NCBI RefSeq assembly: GCF_041714655.1
Contig: NZ_CP168219.1
Coordinates: 2,232,001-2,296,000 of the forward strand
Length of the DNA stretch: 64,000 nt
Source of the DNA: Pseudoroseicyclus_A sp041714655
GTDB taxonomy: Bacteria; Pseudomonadota; Alphaproteobacteria; Rhodobacterales; Rhodobacteraceae
Direction of reading: 5' to 3'
Notes under the pieces: model-generated
Seen by the model: the letters and a program-made list of their open reading frames with translations, nothing else
Told to the model about the DNA's origin: nothing
Databases searched by the model: none
Part shown: piece after piece, positions 25,932 to 34,328 of the stretch
Numbering within the stretch: position 1 is the stretch's first letter
Layout: every line of letters begins with the position of its first letter
Program-made: the position numbers and the translations under genes

Positions 25932-26029
25932 GTGCGGGGCGAGGGCCAGGGGGTGGCGATGCAACGATTGAGCGGCGCGCTTTATAGCGCAAGCCACCTC
26001 CCCGCTCTGAGGCTGTGCCCAGCCTCACC
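25932..26029. repeat. truncated paired-palindrome element at the end of a membrane-protein gene
   Basis: Starts like the other copies (GTGCGGGGCGAGGGCC), keeps the centre (GCGCGCTTTATAGCGCAAGC) and GCCCAGCCTCACC, then stops where the neighbouring coding sequence begins. Its TCA at 26025-26027 is the stop codon of that gene. Confidence 0.7.
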
Positions 26030-26522
26030 CCTCCGGCTGCCAGCGCATAAGCGTGTCCCGCTCGCGCCGCCAGTCGATCATCGAGCGGTGAAGCCGGGCG
26101 AAGGCGACGAGCCAGATGACCGCCAGAAGCGGCGCGCCGGCGAGGATCGTCACCAGCGCGAAGGGGCCGAACATCGTGCCGTAGAGCGGCAGGGCGAGCG
26201 AGCCGCCGAGGATCCCGGCCAGAAAGCTCGCGAGGACCACGCCCCAGAGGAAGCGGACGAGCCCCCAGCGCCCCTCATGCCCGTAGTGCCGCCGGACGAG
26301 CCAGAGCCCCGCCGCCGCACCCAAAGCGCCGGCCAGAGCCACCCAGAGCCCGTAGAGCGGCCCGAGGGCGGCGCCGTCGTTCAGCCGCATCGCCCCGCGA
26401 AGCGCCACCGTGGCGCCCACGGCAGCGACCGTCGCCATGGCGAGCGCGACGCGGCGCTCGCCCCCATGCTCGGGGGTGAGCAGCCAGCCGATGCCGCGCA
26501 GAAAGGGGCCTTCGTCGTTCAT
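26025..26522 (-). CDS. four-helix inner-membrane protein, hypothetical
   Basis: 165 residues with four predicted membrane segments ('VALAMATVAAVGATVALRGA', 'LYGLWVALAGALGAAAGLWL', 'LWGVVLASFLAGILGGSLAL', 'PFALVTILAGAPLLAVIWLV'). The cytoplasmic tail is basic ('HRSMIDWRRERDTLMRWQPE'). I do not recognise the family. Its stop codon lies inside a truncated repeat element, so the present C-terminus may have been set by that insertion. It is 71 bases downstream of the sigma/anti-sigma fusion gene on the same strand and could be cotranscribed. Confidence 0.65.
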   Translation of the reverse strand: MNDEGPFLRGIGWLLTPEHGGERRVALAMATVAAVGATVALRGAMRLNDGAALGPLYGLWVALAGALGAAAGLWLVRRHYGHEGRWGLVRFLWGVVLASFLAGILGGSLALPLYGTMFGPFALVTILAGAPLLAVIWLVAFARLHRSMIDWRRERDTLMRWQPEG

Positions 26523-26593
26523 CCGCCCCGCCTCGCAGGCGGGGGTGGCAGGGGTGTGGCGGTTTGGAGGCGGACCGGGGCCGCCTGCCCCCC

Positions 26594-27799
26594 CTATTCC
26601 AGCACCGGCGCCACGCGGGTGAGAATAGGCGCTTCGGGGGCGGGATCGCCGGAGACGCCGAGCTCGGCGCCCTCCGGCCAGAGATCGCCGGGAAGCTGCA
26701 GCATCACCTCGCCGCCCGGGCGGATGGCCCCGAGCGGCTGGGCCGGGCCGGCGGCGGGCAGCAGCCAGAGCCAGTAGCGCAGCTCCTCATCGCCCTCGGG
26801 CGCGAGCACCGGGCCGAGCTCCGCCGTCAGCCGCCCCGCGGCGACGCTGGCGTCGAGCGCCGGCCCCGTGGTGGCTGCCGGCGCGGCGGCCTCTTCCTCC
26901 GCGACCGGCGTCGTCGCCTCGGGCAGCTCGGCATCCGTTACCAGGCCGAAGCGCACGGCAAGGATGAGCACGAGCGCCGCCAGCGCCCCGCCCGCGATCG
27001 CCGGAACGATCCCGAGCCGCCGCCAGAGCGGCTGCGCCTCCTCGCCGAACAGGCGCGCGACGAGCCGCGCGCGGAGCTCCGGCTCCGGCGGCACCGGCGG
27101 AATATCCTCCGCGAGAAGGGCGAGATGCAGCTCCCAGGCCGCGACCTCCTCCGCCAGCTCGGGGAGGACGGACTCTGCCTCGGCGAAGGCCTCCGCCTCT
27201 TCCTCGGTCAGAAGGCCCAGCGCACGCTCGGCGGCGAGGACGCGGTATTCCGAGAGGTCCTCGAGCCCCGGCTCCTCGCCCGCCACCTCGCCGCGCATGA
27301 GCTCGAGATTGTCCTCCATCCAGTGGCGGACGCCGGCGAGCGGTAGGTCATGCAGCTTCGCCAGCCGGTCGTAGCCCAGCCCGAAGATCCAGGCCTGGCG
27401 GATGGCGATCAGCGCATCGGGGTCGAGCGCCCGTGCCTCGGGATTGGCGGCGAGATAGGCCTCCGGCTTCGGCAGTTGCGGCGGCTCGCCCATCGGCGGC
27501 CCGAGCCGCTGACCGGCCGCCGCCCGGTGAAGCCGGAGCGCCGCCCAGGGCCGCGCCGGGATGCCGCTGGCCGCGCGGCGGGGCGCCTCCGCCCAGATCG
27601 CCACCAGCGCCGCCTCGAGCGCCTGCTCCGCCGGCCTACCCTCGCCGAGCATGGCGCGCGCCAGACCGTTCAACCAGGGCACGAGCGCCGCGAAGAGCTC
27701 CGACGCCGCGCCCCGCTCTCCCCGGCCCACACCGTCCACAACCTTCGCCAGCGTCTCTTCGGCCACCCCGCCCGCCCCCGTTTTTCGCCCTGCGGACAT
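26594..27799 (-). CDS. fusion of an ECF-sigma-like protein with an RskA-type anti-sigma factor
   Basis: 401 residues from the ATG at 27799 (ATG 27805, TTG 27832 and GTG 27766 are alternatives). Residues ~17-72 look like sigma region 2 ('LFAALVPWLNGLARAMLGEG', 'AEQALEAALVAIWAEAP'). Residues ~128-172 look like region 4 ('ALIAIRQAWIFGLGYDRLAK', 'LPLAGVRHWMEDNLELMRGE'), both degenerate. Residues ~185-250 match an anti-sigma N-terminus ('LAAERALGLLTEEEAEAFAE', 'LPELAEEVAAWELHLALLAE'), with a membrane helix at ~264-286 and an RskA-like periplasmic domain to the end. These parts are normally two adjacent genes. The sigma half may no longer initiate transcription; divergent from cobS. Confidence 0.75.
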   Translation of the reverse strand: MSAGRKTGAGGVAEETLAKVVDGVGRGERGAASELFAALVPWLNGLARAMLGEGRPAEQALEAALVAIWAEAPRRAASGIPARPWAALRLHRAAAGQRLGPPMGEPPQLPKPEAYLAANPEARALDPDALIAIRQAWIFGLGYDRLAKLHDLPLAGVRHWMEDNLELMRGEVAGEEPGLEDLSEYRVLAAERALGLLTEEEAEAFAEAESVLPELAEEVAAWELHLALLAEDIPPVPPEPELRARLVARLFGEEAQPLWRRLGIVPAIAGGALAALVLILAVRFGLVTDAELPEATTPVAEEEAAAPAATTGPALDASVAAGRLTAELGPVLAPEGDEELRYWLWLLPAAGPAQPLGAIRPGGEVMLQLPGDLWPEGAELGVSGDPAPEAPILTRVAPVLE

Positions 27800-27927
27800 G
27801 ACCATGCCGCAAGCAGCCGAAAACGCAAGCAACGGCAGGAAAGGGCCGCCCCGGACCCTGCCCTCGGCTTGCGCTCGCCAAGCGAACGTTGCAGGAGAGG
27901 CGGGACCCGAAATGAGGAGGGATGGGA

Positions 27928-28914
27928 ATGGCCGAGCAGGACCTCGACAGCAAGATGGTGCCGACGGAAGATATTTCGGTCCGTGAGGTCTTCGGCATCG
28001 ACACGGACATGAAGGTGCGTGGATTTGCCAACACCACCGACCGCGTCCCCGCCATCGACTCGACCTACAAGTTCGACCCCGACACCACGCTCGCGATCCT
28101 CGCCGGATTCTCCCACAACCGCCGCGTCATGATCCAAGGCTATCACGGCACGGGCAAATCGACGCATATCGAGCAGGTCGCTGCCCGGCTGAACTGGCCG
28201 ACGGTGCGCGTGAACCTCGATTCACACATCTCCCGGATCGACCTCATCGGCAAGGATGCGATCAAGCTGCGCGACGGCAAGCAGGTCACCGAGTTCCACG
28301 AGGGGATCCTGCCCTGGGCGCTGCGCAACCCCGTCGCCATCGTCTTCGACGAATACGACGCCGGCCGGGCCGACGTGATGTTCGTCATCCAGCGGGTGCT
28401 GGAGCATGACGGCAAGCTGACGCTGCTTGACCAGAACGAGATCATCACGCCGAACAAGCACTTCCGCCTCTTCGCCACGGCCAACACGGTCGGCCTCGGC
28501 GACACGACGGGCCTCTACCACGGCGTGCAACAGATCAACCAGGCGCAGATGGACCGCTGGTCCCTCGTCGCGACGCTGAACTACCTCAGCCACGACGCCG
28601 AGGCCGCGATCGTGCTGGCCAAATGCCCGCATTACAACACGGCGCAGGGCCGCGAGCAGATCAACCAGATGGTCACCGTCGCCGACCTCACCCGGACGGC
28701 CTTCATGAACGGCGACCTCTCGACGGTCATGTCCCCCCGGACGGTGATCAACTGGGCGCAGAACGCCGAGATCTTCCGCAACATCGGCTATGCCTTCCGG
28801 CTGAGCTTCCTCAACAAATGCGACGAGCTCGAGCGCCAGACGGTCGCCGAGTTCTACCAGCGCTGCTTCGACGACGAGCTGCCGGAGAGCGCGGTGAGCA
28901 TGGCGGCGGGGTAA
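27928..28914 (+). CDS. cobS: cobaltochelatase subunit CobS
   Basis: 328 residues. AAA+ ATPase subunit of the aerobic cobaltochelatase (CobNST), which inserts Co2+ into hydrogenobyrinic acid a,c-diamide during B12 synthesis. Walker A 'GYHGTGKST' (~71-79), Walker B 'VAIVFDEYDAGRADVMF', sensor 'RLFATANTVGLGDTTGLYHG'. I chose the ATG at 27928 because GGAGG lies seven bases upstream; ATG 27922 is too close to that site. cobT is 12 kb away on the other strand and cobN is not in the window. No cobalamin riboswitch is evident upstream. Confidence 0.95.
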   Translation: MAEQDLDSKMVPTEDISVREVFGIDTDMKVRGFANTTDRVPAIDSTYKFDPDTTLAILAGFSHNRRVMIQGYHGTGKSTHIEQVAARLNWPTVRVNLDSHISRIDLIGKDAIKLRDGKQVTEFHEGILPWALRNPVAIVFDEYDAGRADVMFVIQRVLEHDGKLTLLDQNEIITPNKHFRLFATANTVGLGDTTGLYHGVQQINQAQMDRWSLVATLNYLSHDAEAAIVLAKCPHYNTAQGREQINQMVTVADLTRTAFMNGDLSTVMSPRTVINWAQNAEIFRNIGYAFRLSFLNKCDELERQTVAEFYQRCFDDELPESAVSMAAG

Positions 28915-28938
28915 GACCTACGGCTTCGGGAGGATGGG

Positions 28939-28967
28939 GGGCGCCGCTGGTCGGCGCCCTTTGCTTT
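28939..28967 (+). terminator. intrinsic terminator after cobS
   Basis: Perfect seven-pair stem GGGCGCC / GGCGCCC with a seven-base loop, followed by TTTGCTTT, 25 bases after the cobS stop. Confidence 0.75.
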
Positions 28968-29005
28968 GGCGCCCTGCGATTGTCGCGCGACTTCCGGGCC
29001 TGCGC

Positions 29006-29302
29006 TCAAAAGCCGGAGAACACCATGTCGAGCGCGCGCCGGATGGCATCGGCCTCGGCTGCGCCAGACGCGACCGGCTCGCCCTTCAGAATATGCCGCG
29101 GAACCGCGGCCATCTCGGCCGTGTGAAGCACATGGCCCCGTCCGTCGATCTCGATGACCGGCTCCAGACGTGTGAGGGGCCGCGGCCCCTCTCCTGCGGG
29201 GATCAGCGGAGCGACAACGCGCGGCGGCAGGTCGAGAAGGTCGGTCTGCAGGTCGAGGACGAGCCCGACGCCCGGCAGGCGATAGACATCGAACTGGGCC
29301 AT
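29006..29302 (-). CDS. ccdB: CcdB-type toxin
   Basis: 98 residues, the length of CcdB. 'MAQFDVYRLPGVGLVLDLQT', 'LDLPPRVVAPLIP' and 'TRLEPVIEIDGRGHVLHTAE' follow the CcdB pattern, and the C-terminus 'AIRRALDMVFSGF' ends in Trp/Gly-Phe-like fashion (the family usually ends '..D.L..GF'). CcdB poisons DNA gyrase. The start overlaps the antitoxin stop (TGATG), the usual coupling for this pair. parE, a relative of the gyrase target family, is 3 kb away, but there is no evidence of a link. Confidence 0.9.
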   Translation of the reverse strand: MAQFDVYRLPGVGLVLDLQTDLLDLPPRVVAPLIPAGEGPRPLTRLEPVIEIDGRGHVLHTAEMAAVPRHILKGEPVASGAAEADAIRRALDMVFSGF

Positions 29303-29541
29303 CAGCCGAGCTTCAGAACCTGCACACCGGCAAGCGGCGCGCCCCGCTCCTCGATCCAGGCCCGCCGCTCGGCGAGCGCCTCGGCATTCTCCTCCGCCCA
29401 GCGCCGCGCCTCGGTGCGCCGCACCTCCTCCGCCAGGGCCCGCTCGCTGATCGCCGAGACGTTGAGCCGAAGCGCCCGGGCGGCCGACAGCACCTCGCCG
29501 TCGATCGTCACGGTGGTGCGTTGCTTGGTCAGGTCCGACAT
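29302..29541 (-). CDS. ccdA: CcdA-type antitoxin
   Basis: 79 residues. The N-terminal ribbon-helix-helix part reads 'KQRTTVTIDGEVLSAARALR' and 'LNVSAISERALAEEVRRTEA'; the C-terminal tail 'RWAEENAEALAERRAWIEER' is the CcdB-neutralising segment. ATG at 29541 has GGAGA seven bases upstream; a GTG six bases earlier is less likely. A palindrome lies just upstream, consistent with autoregulation by the CcdA-CcdB complex. Confidence 0.9.
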   Translation of the reverse strand: MSDLTKQRTTVTIDGEVLSAARALRLNVSAISERALAEEVRRTEARRWAEENAEALAERRAWIEERGAPLAGVQVLKLG

Positions 29542-29556
29542 GGGCACTCTCCGGGA

Positions 29557-29575
29557 TGCATACTCATGATATGCA
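29557..29575. promoter_or_regulatory. palindromic operator upstream of ccdAB
   Basis: TGCATA-CTCATGA-TATGCA, a perfect 6-7-6 inverted repeat 16 bases before the ccdA start, in an A+T-rich pocket that must contain the promoter. It is the natural site for the autorepressing CcdA dimer. Confidence 0.6.
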
Positions 29576-29590
29576 CCCGCCGGTCGCGCC

Positions 29591-30481
29591 TCAAGCCCCC
29601 AGCACCTCCCGCCACGAGTGCTTCGGCTGGAACCCCACCAGCCGCTTGGCCTTACCGTTGGCGTAGAACGTCTCCCGCTCGCCCATCTCGCCCTTCATCG
29701 GCACGCCCTCGTAGAAGCGCCCCATGATCTCGGCGGTCGTGGCGCCGACCGAGGCATCGTCGTTGGAGACGTTGAAGACCTCGTAGCCGAGCCCGTCCGT
29801 CGCCAAACAGCAGTTCACCATCTGCCCGAGGTCGCGCGCGTCGATATAGGCGAAGATGTTGCGGCGGCGGAGGCTCGGGTCCTCCAGAAACGCCGGGAAC
29901 ATCTCAGCATATTCATGCGGTTCGATGACGTTGTTGATGCGGAGGCCATAGATATCCGCCCCCGTCCGCGCCTGGAAGCTGCGGGCCGTCACTTCGTTCG
30001 CCACCTTCGACATCGCATAGCTGTCCTCCGGGACCGTCGGGTGGTCCTCGTCGACCGGCACATAGTCGGGCTTGCGCTCGCCTTGGGCGAAGCACACCCC
30101 GTAGGTCGTCTCGGACGAGGCGAAGATCACCTTGCGGATGCCGAGCCGGGTCGCCGCCTCCAGCACGTTGTAGGTGGCGAGCACGTTGATCCGGTAGGTC
30201 TCGCTGTCCGGCACCAGCAGGATCCGCGGCACCGCGGCGAAATGCACAACGGCATCGTAGCGCGGCACGCCCGGCGCGGCGTCGAGATCGGCGAAGCTCG
30301 CCGCCCCCGCCATCGATGAGTACACCTGCCCGGCGTCGGTCAGATCCACCCTCAGGTTGTTGACCCCCTCCAGCTCCAGCGGCTGAAGGTCGATATTCGT
30401 CACCTCATGCCCCGCCGCCATCAGCTCGGGGATCGCATGGCGCCCGGCCTTGCCGGCGCCGCCCGTGAAATAGACCCGCAT
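29591..30481 (-). CDS. NAD-dependent epimerase/dehydratase (extended SDR)
   Basis: 296 residues from the ATG at 30481. Rossmann motif 'YFTGGAGKAGRHAIPELMAA', NAD-binding Asp in 'NIDLQPLELEG', 'VVHFAAVP', catalytic Tyr-Lys in 'DSYAMSKVANEVTARSFQAR' and Ser/Thr in 'FASSETTYGV'. 'GLRINNVIEPHEYAEMFPAF' and 'FAYIDARDLGQMVNCCLATD' suggest a sugar-nucleotide or uronate dehydrogenase-like enzyme. The substrate cannot be told. Divergent from the GST gene. Confidence 0.88.
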   Translation of the reverse strand: MRVYFTGGAGKAGRHAIPELMAAGHEVTNIDLQPLELEGVNNLRVDLTDAGQVYSSMAGAASFADLDAAPGVPRYDAVVHFAAVPRILLVPDSETYRINVLATYNVLEAATRLGIRKVIFASSETTYGVCFAQGERKPDYVPVDEDHPTVPEDSYAMSKVANEVTARSFQARTGADIYGLRINNVIEPHEYAEMFPAFLEDPSLRRRNIFAYIDARDLGQMVNCCLATDGLGYEVFNVSNDDASVGATTAEIMGRFYEGVPMKGEMGERETFYANGKAKRLVGFQPKHSWREVLGA

Positions 30482-30582
30482 CCTCGGCCCTCCATTTGTG
30501 CTCCCCCCGTCCTCCCCCGGACGGGGCGGCGTGACAAGAGGGGCCGGCGCGGCTAGACCCTCCCCCGAAGAGGGGCACGCGC

Positions 30583-31236
30583 ATGGCAATCCTTTACGGC
30601 ACCTGGCGCAGCAGGGCGCTGCGGGTTCTCTGGCTCGCGGCGGAGATCGGCCTGCCGATCGAGTTCCGCCGCGTGATCCAGGCCTATCGGCTGGACGACC
30701 CGCTCGCGGACGGCGCGCCGCTCAACACGCTTTCGCCGGAGTTCCTCGCCGTCAGCCCCGCCGGCGCCGTGCCGGTCCTGGACGACGGCGGCTTCATCCT
30801 CAGCGAGAGCCTTGCCATCAATCTCTACCTCGCGCGGAAATACGGGCCGCCCTTCGGGCCCGAGACCCCGCAGGAAGATGCCGAGATGCAGCAATGGGCG
30901 CTCTACGGCGCCACCTCGCTGGAGGAGGACGCCCTCGCCATCCAGCTCGCCCTCACCGGCGGCGCCCCGGCGGAGGATGTGGCGGAGGAGGCCGCGCGCC
31001 TCGCCCGGCCCCTTGCCGTCCTCAACGCGCATCTGGGGCGGCACGGGCATCTCGTCGGCGGCCGCTTCACGGTGGCCGACATCAACATGGCGGAAATTGT
31101 GCGCTACGCCCAAGCGCACCCGACGCTGCTCGGCGCCTACGGCGCCCTCTCCGCCTGGCTCGCCGCCTGCCAGTCCCGCAACGCCTTCTGCGCCATCTGG
31201 GCGGAGCGCGAGAAGGAACCCGTCAACTTCGCCTGA
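30583..31236 (+). CDS. glutathione S-transferase family protein
   Basis: 217 residues. N-terminal thioredoxin fold ('AILYGTWRSRALRVLWLAAE', 'LAVSPAGAVPVLDDGGFILS', 'ESLAINLYLARKYG') with the cis-Pro and ESxA motif for the glutathione gamma-glutamyl group, then an all-helical domain with 'HLVGGRFTVADINMAEIVRY'. It is cytosolic; the substrate is unknown. A second, unrelated GST gene lies at 43.2 kb. Confidence 0.92.
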   Translation: MAILYGTWRSRALRVLWLAAEIGLPIEFRRVIQAYRLDDPLADGAPLNTLSPEFLAVSPAGAVPVLDDGGFILSESLAINLYLARKYGPPFGPETPQEDAEMQQWALYGATSLEEDALAIQLALTGGAPAEDVAEEAARLARPLAVLNAHLGRHGHLVGGRFTVADINMAEIVRYAQAHPTLLGAYGALSAWLAACQSRNAFCAIWAEREKEPVNFA

Positions 31237-31256
31237 GCCTTTCGTAACCTTAGTTG

Positions 31257-31285
31257 TTGCGGTACCTGCTCGTCCAACCTATATC
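31257..31285 (+). promoter_or_regulatory. candidate promoter of the flavoprotein gene
   Basis: TTGCGG (31257-31262), 17 bases, TATATC (31280-31285), followed by an A+T-rich leader of about 27 bases and AGGTGA before the ATG. A nearby TCGTAAC (31242-31248) also occurs in the HxlR operator at 44.3 kb. Confidence 0.45.
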
Positions 31286-31318
31286 GTCACCTCGTTCGTT
31301 ACATGAATCAGGTGATAC

Positions 31319-32215
31319 ATGACCCAGGCAGACGTCCTCATCATCGGCGGCTCCTTCGCCGGCCTCTCCGCCGCCATGCCGCTCCTCCGCGCCCGCCGGC
31401 GGGTGACGATCATCGACGCCGGCGAAAGGCGGAACCGCTTCGCCGCCCAGGCTCATGGCGTCATTGCCCTCGACGGCCTGCCGCCGGGCGAGATCGCCGC
31501 CCGCGCCCGCGCCGATGTCTCCGCCTATCCGACCTTGTCCTGGGTTGAGGGCCGCGCCGAGGCCATCGAGGCCGGCCCCGCGGGCTTCACCGCCACCCTG
31601 GCGGACGGCACGACGCAGAGCGGTGCCCGGCTCATCCTCGCCACCGGCGTCACCGATGAGCTGCCCGATATCCCCGGCCTCGCGCCGCTCTGGGGGGCCC
31701 GCGTCTTCCACTGCCCCTATTGCCACGGCTACGAGCTCGGCGGCCGCCCCGTGGCGGTGCTGGCCACCGGCCCGGCGTCGCTCCATCAGGCGCAGCTTAT
31801 CCGCGACTGGGGCCCGGTCACGCTCATCGCCAACGGCGCCCTGCCGCTCGACGCCGACACGCGCGCCGCCCTCGCCGCCCGAGACATCACCATCGAGGAA
31901 ACCCCCCTCGCCCAAGTCGCCCCATCCGGCGCCACCGACATCATGCTCCGCCTCGCCGACGGCCGCGCCCTGACCTTCGCCGGGCTCTTCACGGCACCGC
32001 CGCAGCGCCCCTCCTCCGACTTCGCCGCCCGGCTCGGCTGCGAGATGATTGCCGGCCCAACCGGCCCCCTCGTCCGGACCGACGCCATGCAGGCCACCAG
32101 CCACCGCCATGTCTTCGCCTGCGGCGATGCCGCCGGCCCCCAGTCGCTGCCCTTTGCCATCGGCACCGGCACGATGGCCGGCACGGCGGCCCATCGCTCG
32201 CTCCTCTTCCCCTGA
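31319..32215 (+). CDS. thioredoxin-reductase-like FAD-dependent oxidoreductase
   Basis: 298 residues. FAD motif 'DVLIIGGSFAGLSAAMPLLR', redox centre 'FHCPYCHGYELGGRPVAVLA' (CPYC, compared with CATC in thioredoxin reductase), NADP-domain stretch and C-terminal FAD motif 'HVFACGDAAGPQSLPFAIGT'. The CPYCHGYE signature marks a subgroup of small flavoprotein disulfide reductases whose partner is not thioredoxin in every case. The second glycine-rich NADPH loop is weak ('AVLATGPASLHQAQLIRDWG'), so the electron donor is uncertain. Monocistronic. Confidence 0.88.
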   Translation: MTQADVLIIGGSFAGLSAAMPLLRARRRVTIIDAGERRNRFAAQAHGVIALDGLPPGEIAARARADVSAYPTLSWVEGRAEAIEAGPAGFTATLADGTTQSGARLILATGVTDELPDIPGLAPLWGARVFHCPYCHGYELGGRPVAVLATGPASLHQAQLIRDWGPVTLIANGALPLDADTRAALAARDITIEETPLAQVAPSGATDIMLRLADGRALTFAGLFTAPPQRPSSDFAARLGCEMIAGPTGPLVRTDAMQATSHRHVFACGDAAGPQSLPFAIGTGTMAGTAAHRSLLFP

Positions 32216-32224
32216 CCCTCTCGC

Positions 32225-32296
32225 TTTTCTGCAAGTACCCGCGGGGGGAGTCGCCCTCCCGGGGGCCTACTGGGGCCGACGGGGGCAGCGCCCCCC
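32225..32296. repeat. intergenic hairpin repeat, GTATTT/GACTCCCC family (copy 2)
   Basis: TTTTCTGCAAGTACCCGCGG, then GGGGAGTCGCCC and a GGGGGCAGCGCCCCCC hairpin, the same order as the copy at 7880. It lies between the flavoprotein gene and parE. Confidence 0.65.
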
Positions 32297-32369
32297 TTCC
32301 GACATTGCCCATCGCCGCCCGCCCTGTCACAATGCGGCCCACAGGCTCTACCTAACGAGAAGAAGCGGC

Positions 32370-34328
32370 ATGCCCGACGACCTCCTTTCCGGGGCCGAGC
32401 CCGGCTCCTACGACGCATCCTCCATCGAGGTGCTGGAAGGGCTCGAGCCCGTCCGCAAGCGCCCCGGCATGTATATCGGCGGCACCGACGAGCGGGCGCT
32501 GCACCACATGGTGGCCGAGATCCTCGACAACTCGATGGACGAGGCGGTGGCCGGTCATGCCAACCGGATCGAGGTCGAGCTTCATGCCGACCACAGCGTC
32601 ACGATCCGCGACAACGGCCGCGGCATGCCCTTCGATCCCCACCCCAAGTTTCCCGGCCGCTCGGCGCTGGAGGTGATCCTCTGCACGCTCCATGCGGGCG
32701 GCAAGTTCTCCGGCAAGGCCTACGAGACCTCGGGCGGCCTTCACGGCGTCGGCGCCTCCGTCGTCAACGCGCTCAGCGACCGGATGGTCGTGCAGGTCGC
32801 GCGCGACCGGAAGCTGGTGGAGCAGAGCTTCTCGCGCGGCGTGCCGCAGGGCCCGGTGGAAGAGATCGGCGGCGCCCCCAACCGGCGCGGCACCACGACC
32901 ACCTTCCACCCCGACGAGGAGATCTTCGGCCACCACCGCTTCAAGCCGGCGCGGCTCTTCCAGATGGTGCGCTCCAAGGCCTATCTCTTCTCCGGCGTCG
33001 AGATCCGCTGGAAGACCGAGATCGACGATGGCGAGACGCCTCTCGAGGCGAGCTTCCACTTCCCCGGCGGCCTTGCCGATTACCTCGGCGAGACGCTGGC
33101 CTCCGCCACCACCTATGCCGATGCCCCCTTCGCCGGCACCGTTTCCTTCCAGGAGAAGTTCGGCGAGCCCGGCAAGGTGGAATGGGCGATCAACTGGACG
33201 CCCGTCCGCGACGGCTTCATCCAGTCCTATTGCAACACCGTGCCGACGCCCGAGGGCGGCACGCATGAGGCGGGCTTCTGGGCGGCGATCCTCAAGGGCA
33301 TCCGCGCCTATGGCGAGCTCGTCTCGAACAAGAAGGCCGCGCAGATCACCCGCGACGACCTGACGAGCGGCGCCTGCGCGCTGGTCAGCTGCTTCATCCG
33401 CGAGCCCGCCTTCGTCGGCCAGACGAAGGACCGGCTCTCCACCGAGGCCGCGGCGAAGATGACCGAAGGCGCGGTGCGCGACCATTTCGACAACTGGCTG
33501 GCCTCCGACACCAAGTCGGCCAACGCGATCCTCGATTTCCTGGTGCTCCGCGCGGAGGAGCGGCTCCGCCGCCGCGCCGAGAAGGAGACCGCCCGGAAGT
33601 CCGCCACCAAGAAGCTCCGGCTCCCCGGCAAGCTGGTCGATTGCTCGAATGCGGCGCGGGAGGGGACGGAGATCTTCATCGTCGAGGGCGACAGCGCCGG
33701 CGGCTCCGGCAAGGCGGCGCGCGACCGCAAGACCCAGGCGATGCTGCCGCTCCGGGGCAAGGTGCTGAACGTGCTGGGGGCGGCCTCGTCGAAGCTCTCG
33801 AGCAATGCCGAGATCAAGGATATCTGCGATGCGCTCGGCACGGGCATGGGCACGAAGTTCCGCCTGGATGACCTCCGCTACGACAAGGTCATCATCATGA
33901 CCGACGCCGATGTCGACGGCGCCCATATCGCCTCGCTCTTGATGACCTTCTTCTTCACCCAGATGCGGCCGCTGATCGACGCGGGGCATTTGTATCTCGC
34001 CTGCCCGCCCCTCTATCGGCTCACCCAGGGCGCCAAGCGCGTCTACTGCGCGAGCGAGGCCGAGCGCGACGCCTGGCTGGCCAAGGGCCTCGGCGGCAAG
34101 GGCAAGATCGACACCTCCCGCTTCAAGGGCCTCGGCGAGATGGACGCCAAGGACCTCAAGGAGACGACCATGGACCCGGCGACGCGCCGGTTGATCAAAG
34201 TGTCTCTCGTCGACGAGTTTCCGGGGGAGACGGGGGATCTGGTGGAGCGGCTGATGGGCAAGAAGCCGGAGCTGCGGTTCCAGTACATCCAGGAGAACGC
34301 GCGGTTCGTGGAGGAGCTGGATTTGTAG
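32370..34328 (+). CDS. parE: DNA topoisomerase IV subunit B
   Basis: 652 residues. ATP-binding GHKL domain ('EILDNSMDEAVAGHANRIEV', 'RDNGRGMPFDPHPK', 'GLHGVGASVVNALSD'), transducer domain, and TOPRIM domain ('EIFIVEGDSAGGSGKAARDR', 'VIIMTDADVDGAHIASLLMT'). The length of ~650 and the 'SSNAEIKDICDALGTGMGTK' segment fit alphaproteobacterial ParE rather than the ~800-residue GyrB. It decatenates chromosomes with ParC, which is not in the window. Its TAG stop overlaps the GTG start of the next gene, a lower-G+C newcomer. Confidence 0.94.
   Translation: MPDDLLSGAEPGSYDASSIEVLEGLEPVRKRPGMYIGGTDERALHHMVAEILDNSMDEAVAGHANRIEVELHADHSVTIRDNGRGMPFDPHPKFPGRSALEVILCTLHAGGKFSGKAYETSGGLHGVGASVVNALSDRMVVQVARDRKLVEQSFSRGVPQGPVEEIGGAPNRRGTTTTFHPDEEIFGHHRFKPARLFQMVRSKAYLFSGVEIRWKTEIDDGETPLEASFHFPGGLADYLGETLASATTYADAPFAGTVSFQEKFGEPGKVEWAINWTPVRDGFIQSYCNTVPTPEGGTHEAGFWAAILKGIRAYGELVSNKKAAQITRDDLTSGACALVSCFIREPAFVGQTKDRLSTEAAAKMTEGAVRDHFDNWLASDTKSANAILDFLVLRAEERLRRRAEKETARKSATKKLRLPGKLVDCSNAAREGTEIFIVEGDSAGGSGKAARDRKTQAMLPLRGKVLNVLGAASSKLSSNAEIKDICDALGTGMGTKFRLDDLRYDKVIIMTDADVDGAHIASLLMTFFFTQMRPLIDAGHLYLACPPLYRLTQGAKRVYCASEAERDAWLAKGLGGKGKIDTSRFKGLGEMDAKDLKETTMDPATRRLIKVSLVDEFPGETGDLVERLMGKKPELRFQYIQENARFVEELDL

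Noticed and set aside
27833..27927. Cobalamin riboswitch upstream of cobS
   Set aside because: The short leader lacks a recognisable B12-box and cannot hold a full riboswitch; the same is true of cobT.
32370..34328. gyrB in place of parE
   Set aside because: The protein is about 650 residues, without the length and C-terminal features of an alphaproteobacterial GyrB, and its TOPRIM-flanking segments match ParE.
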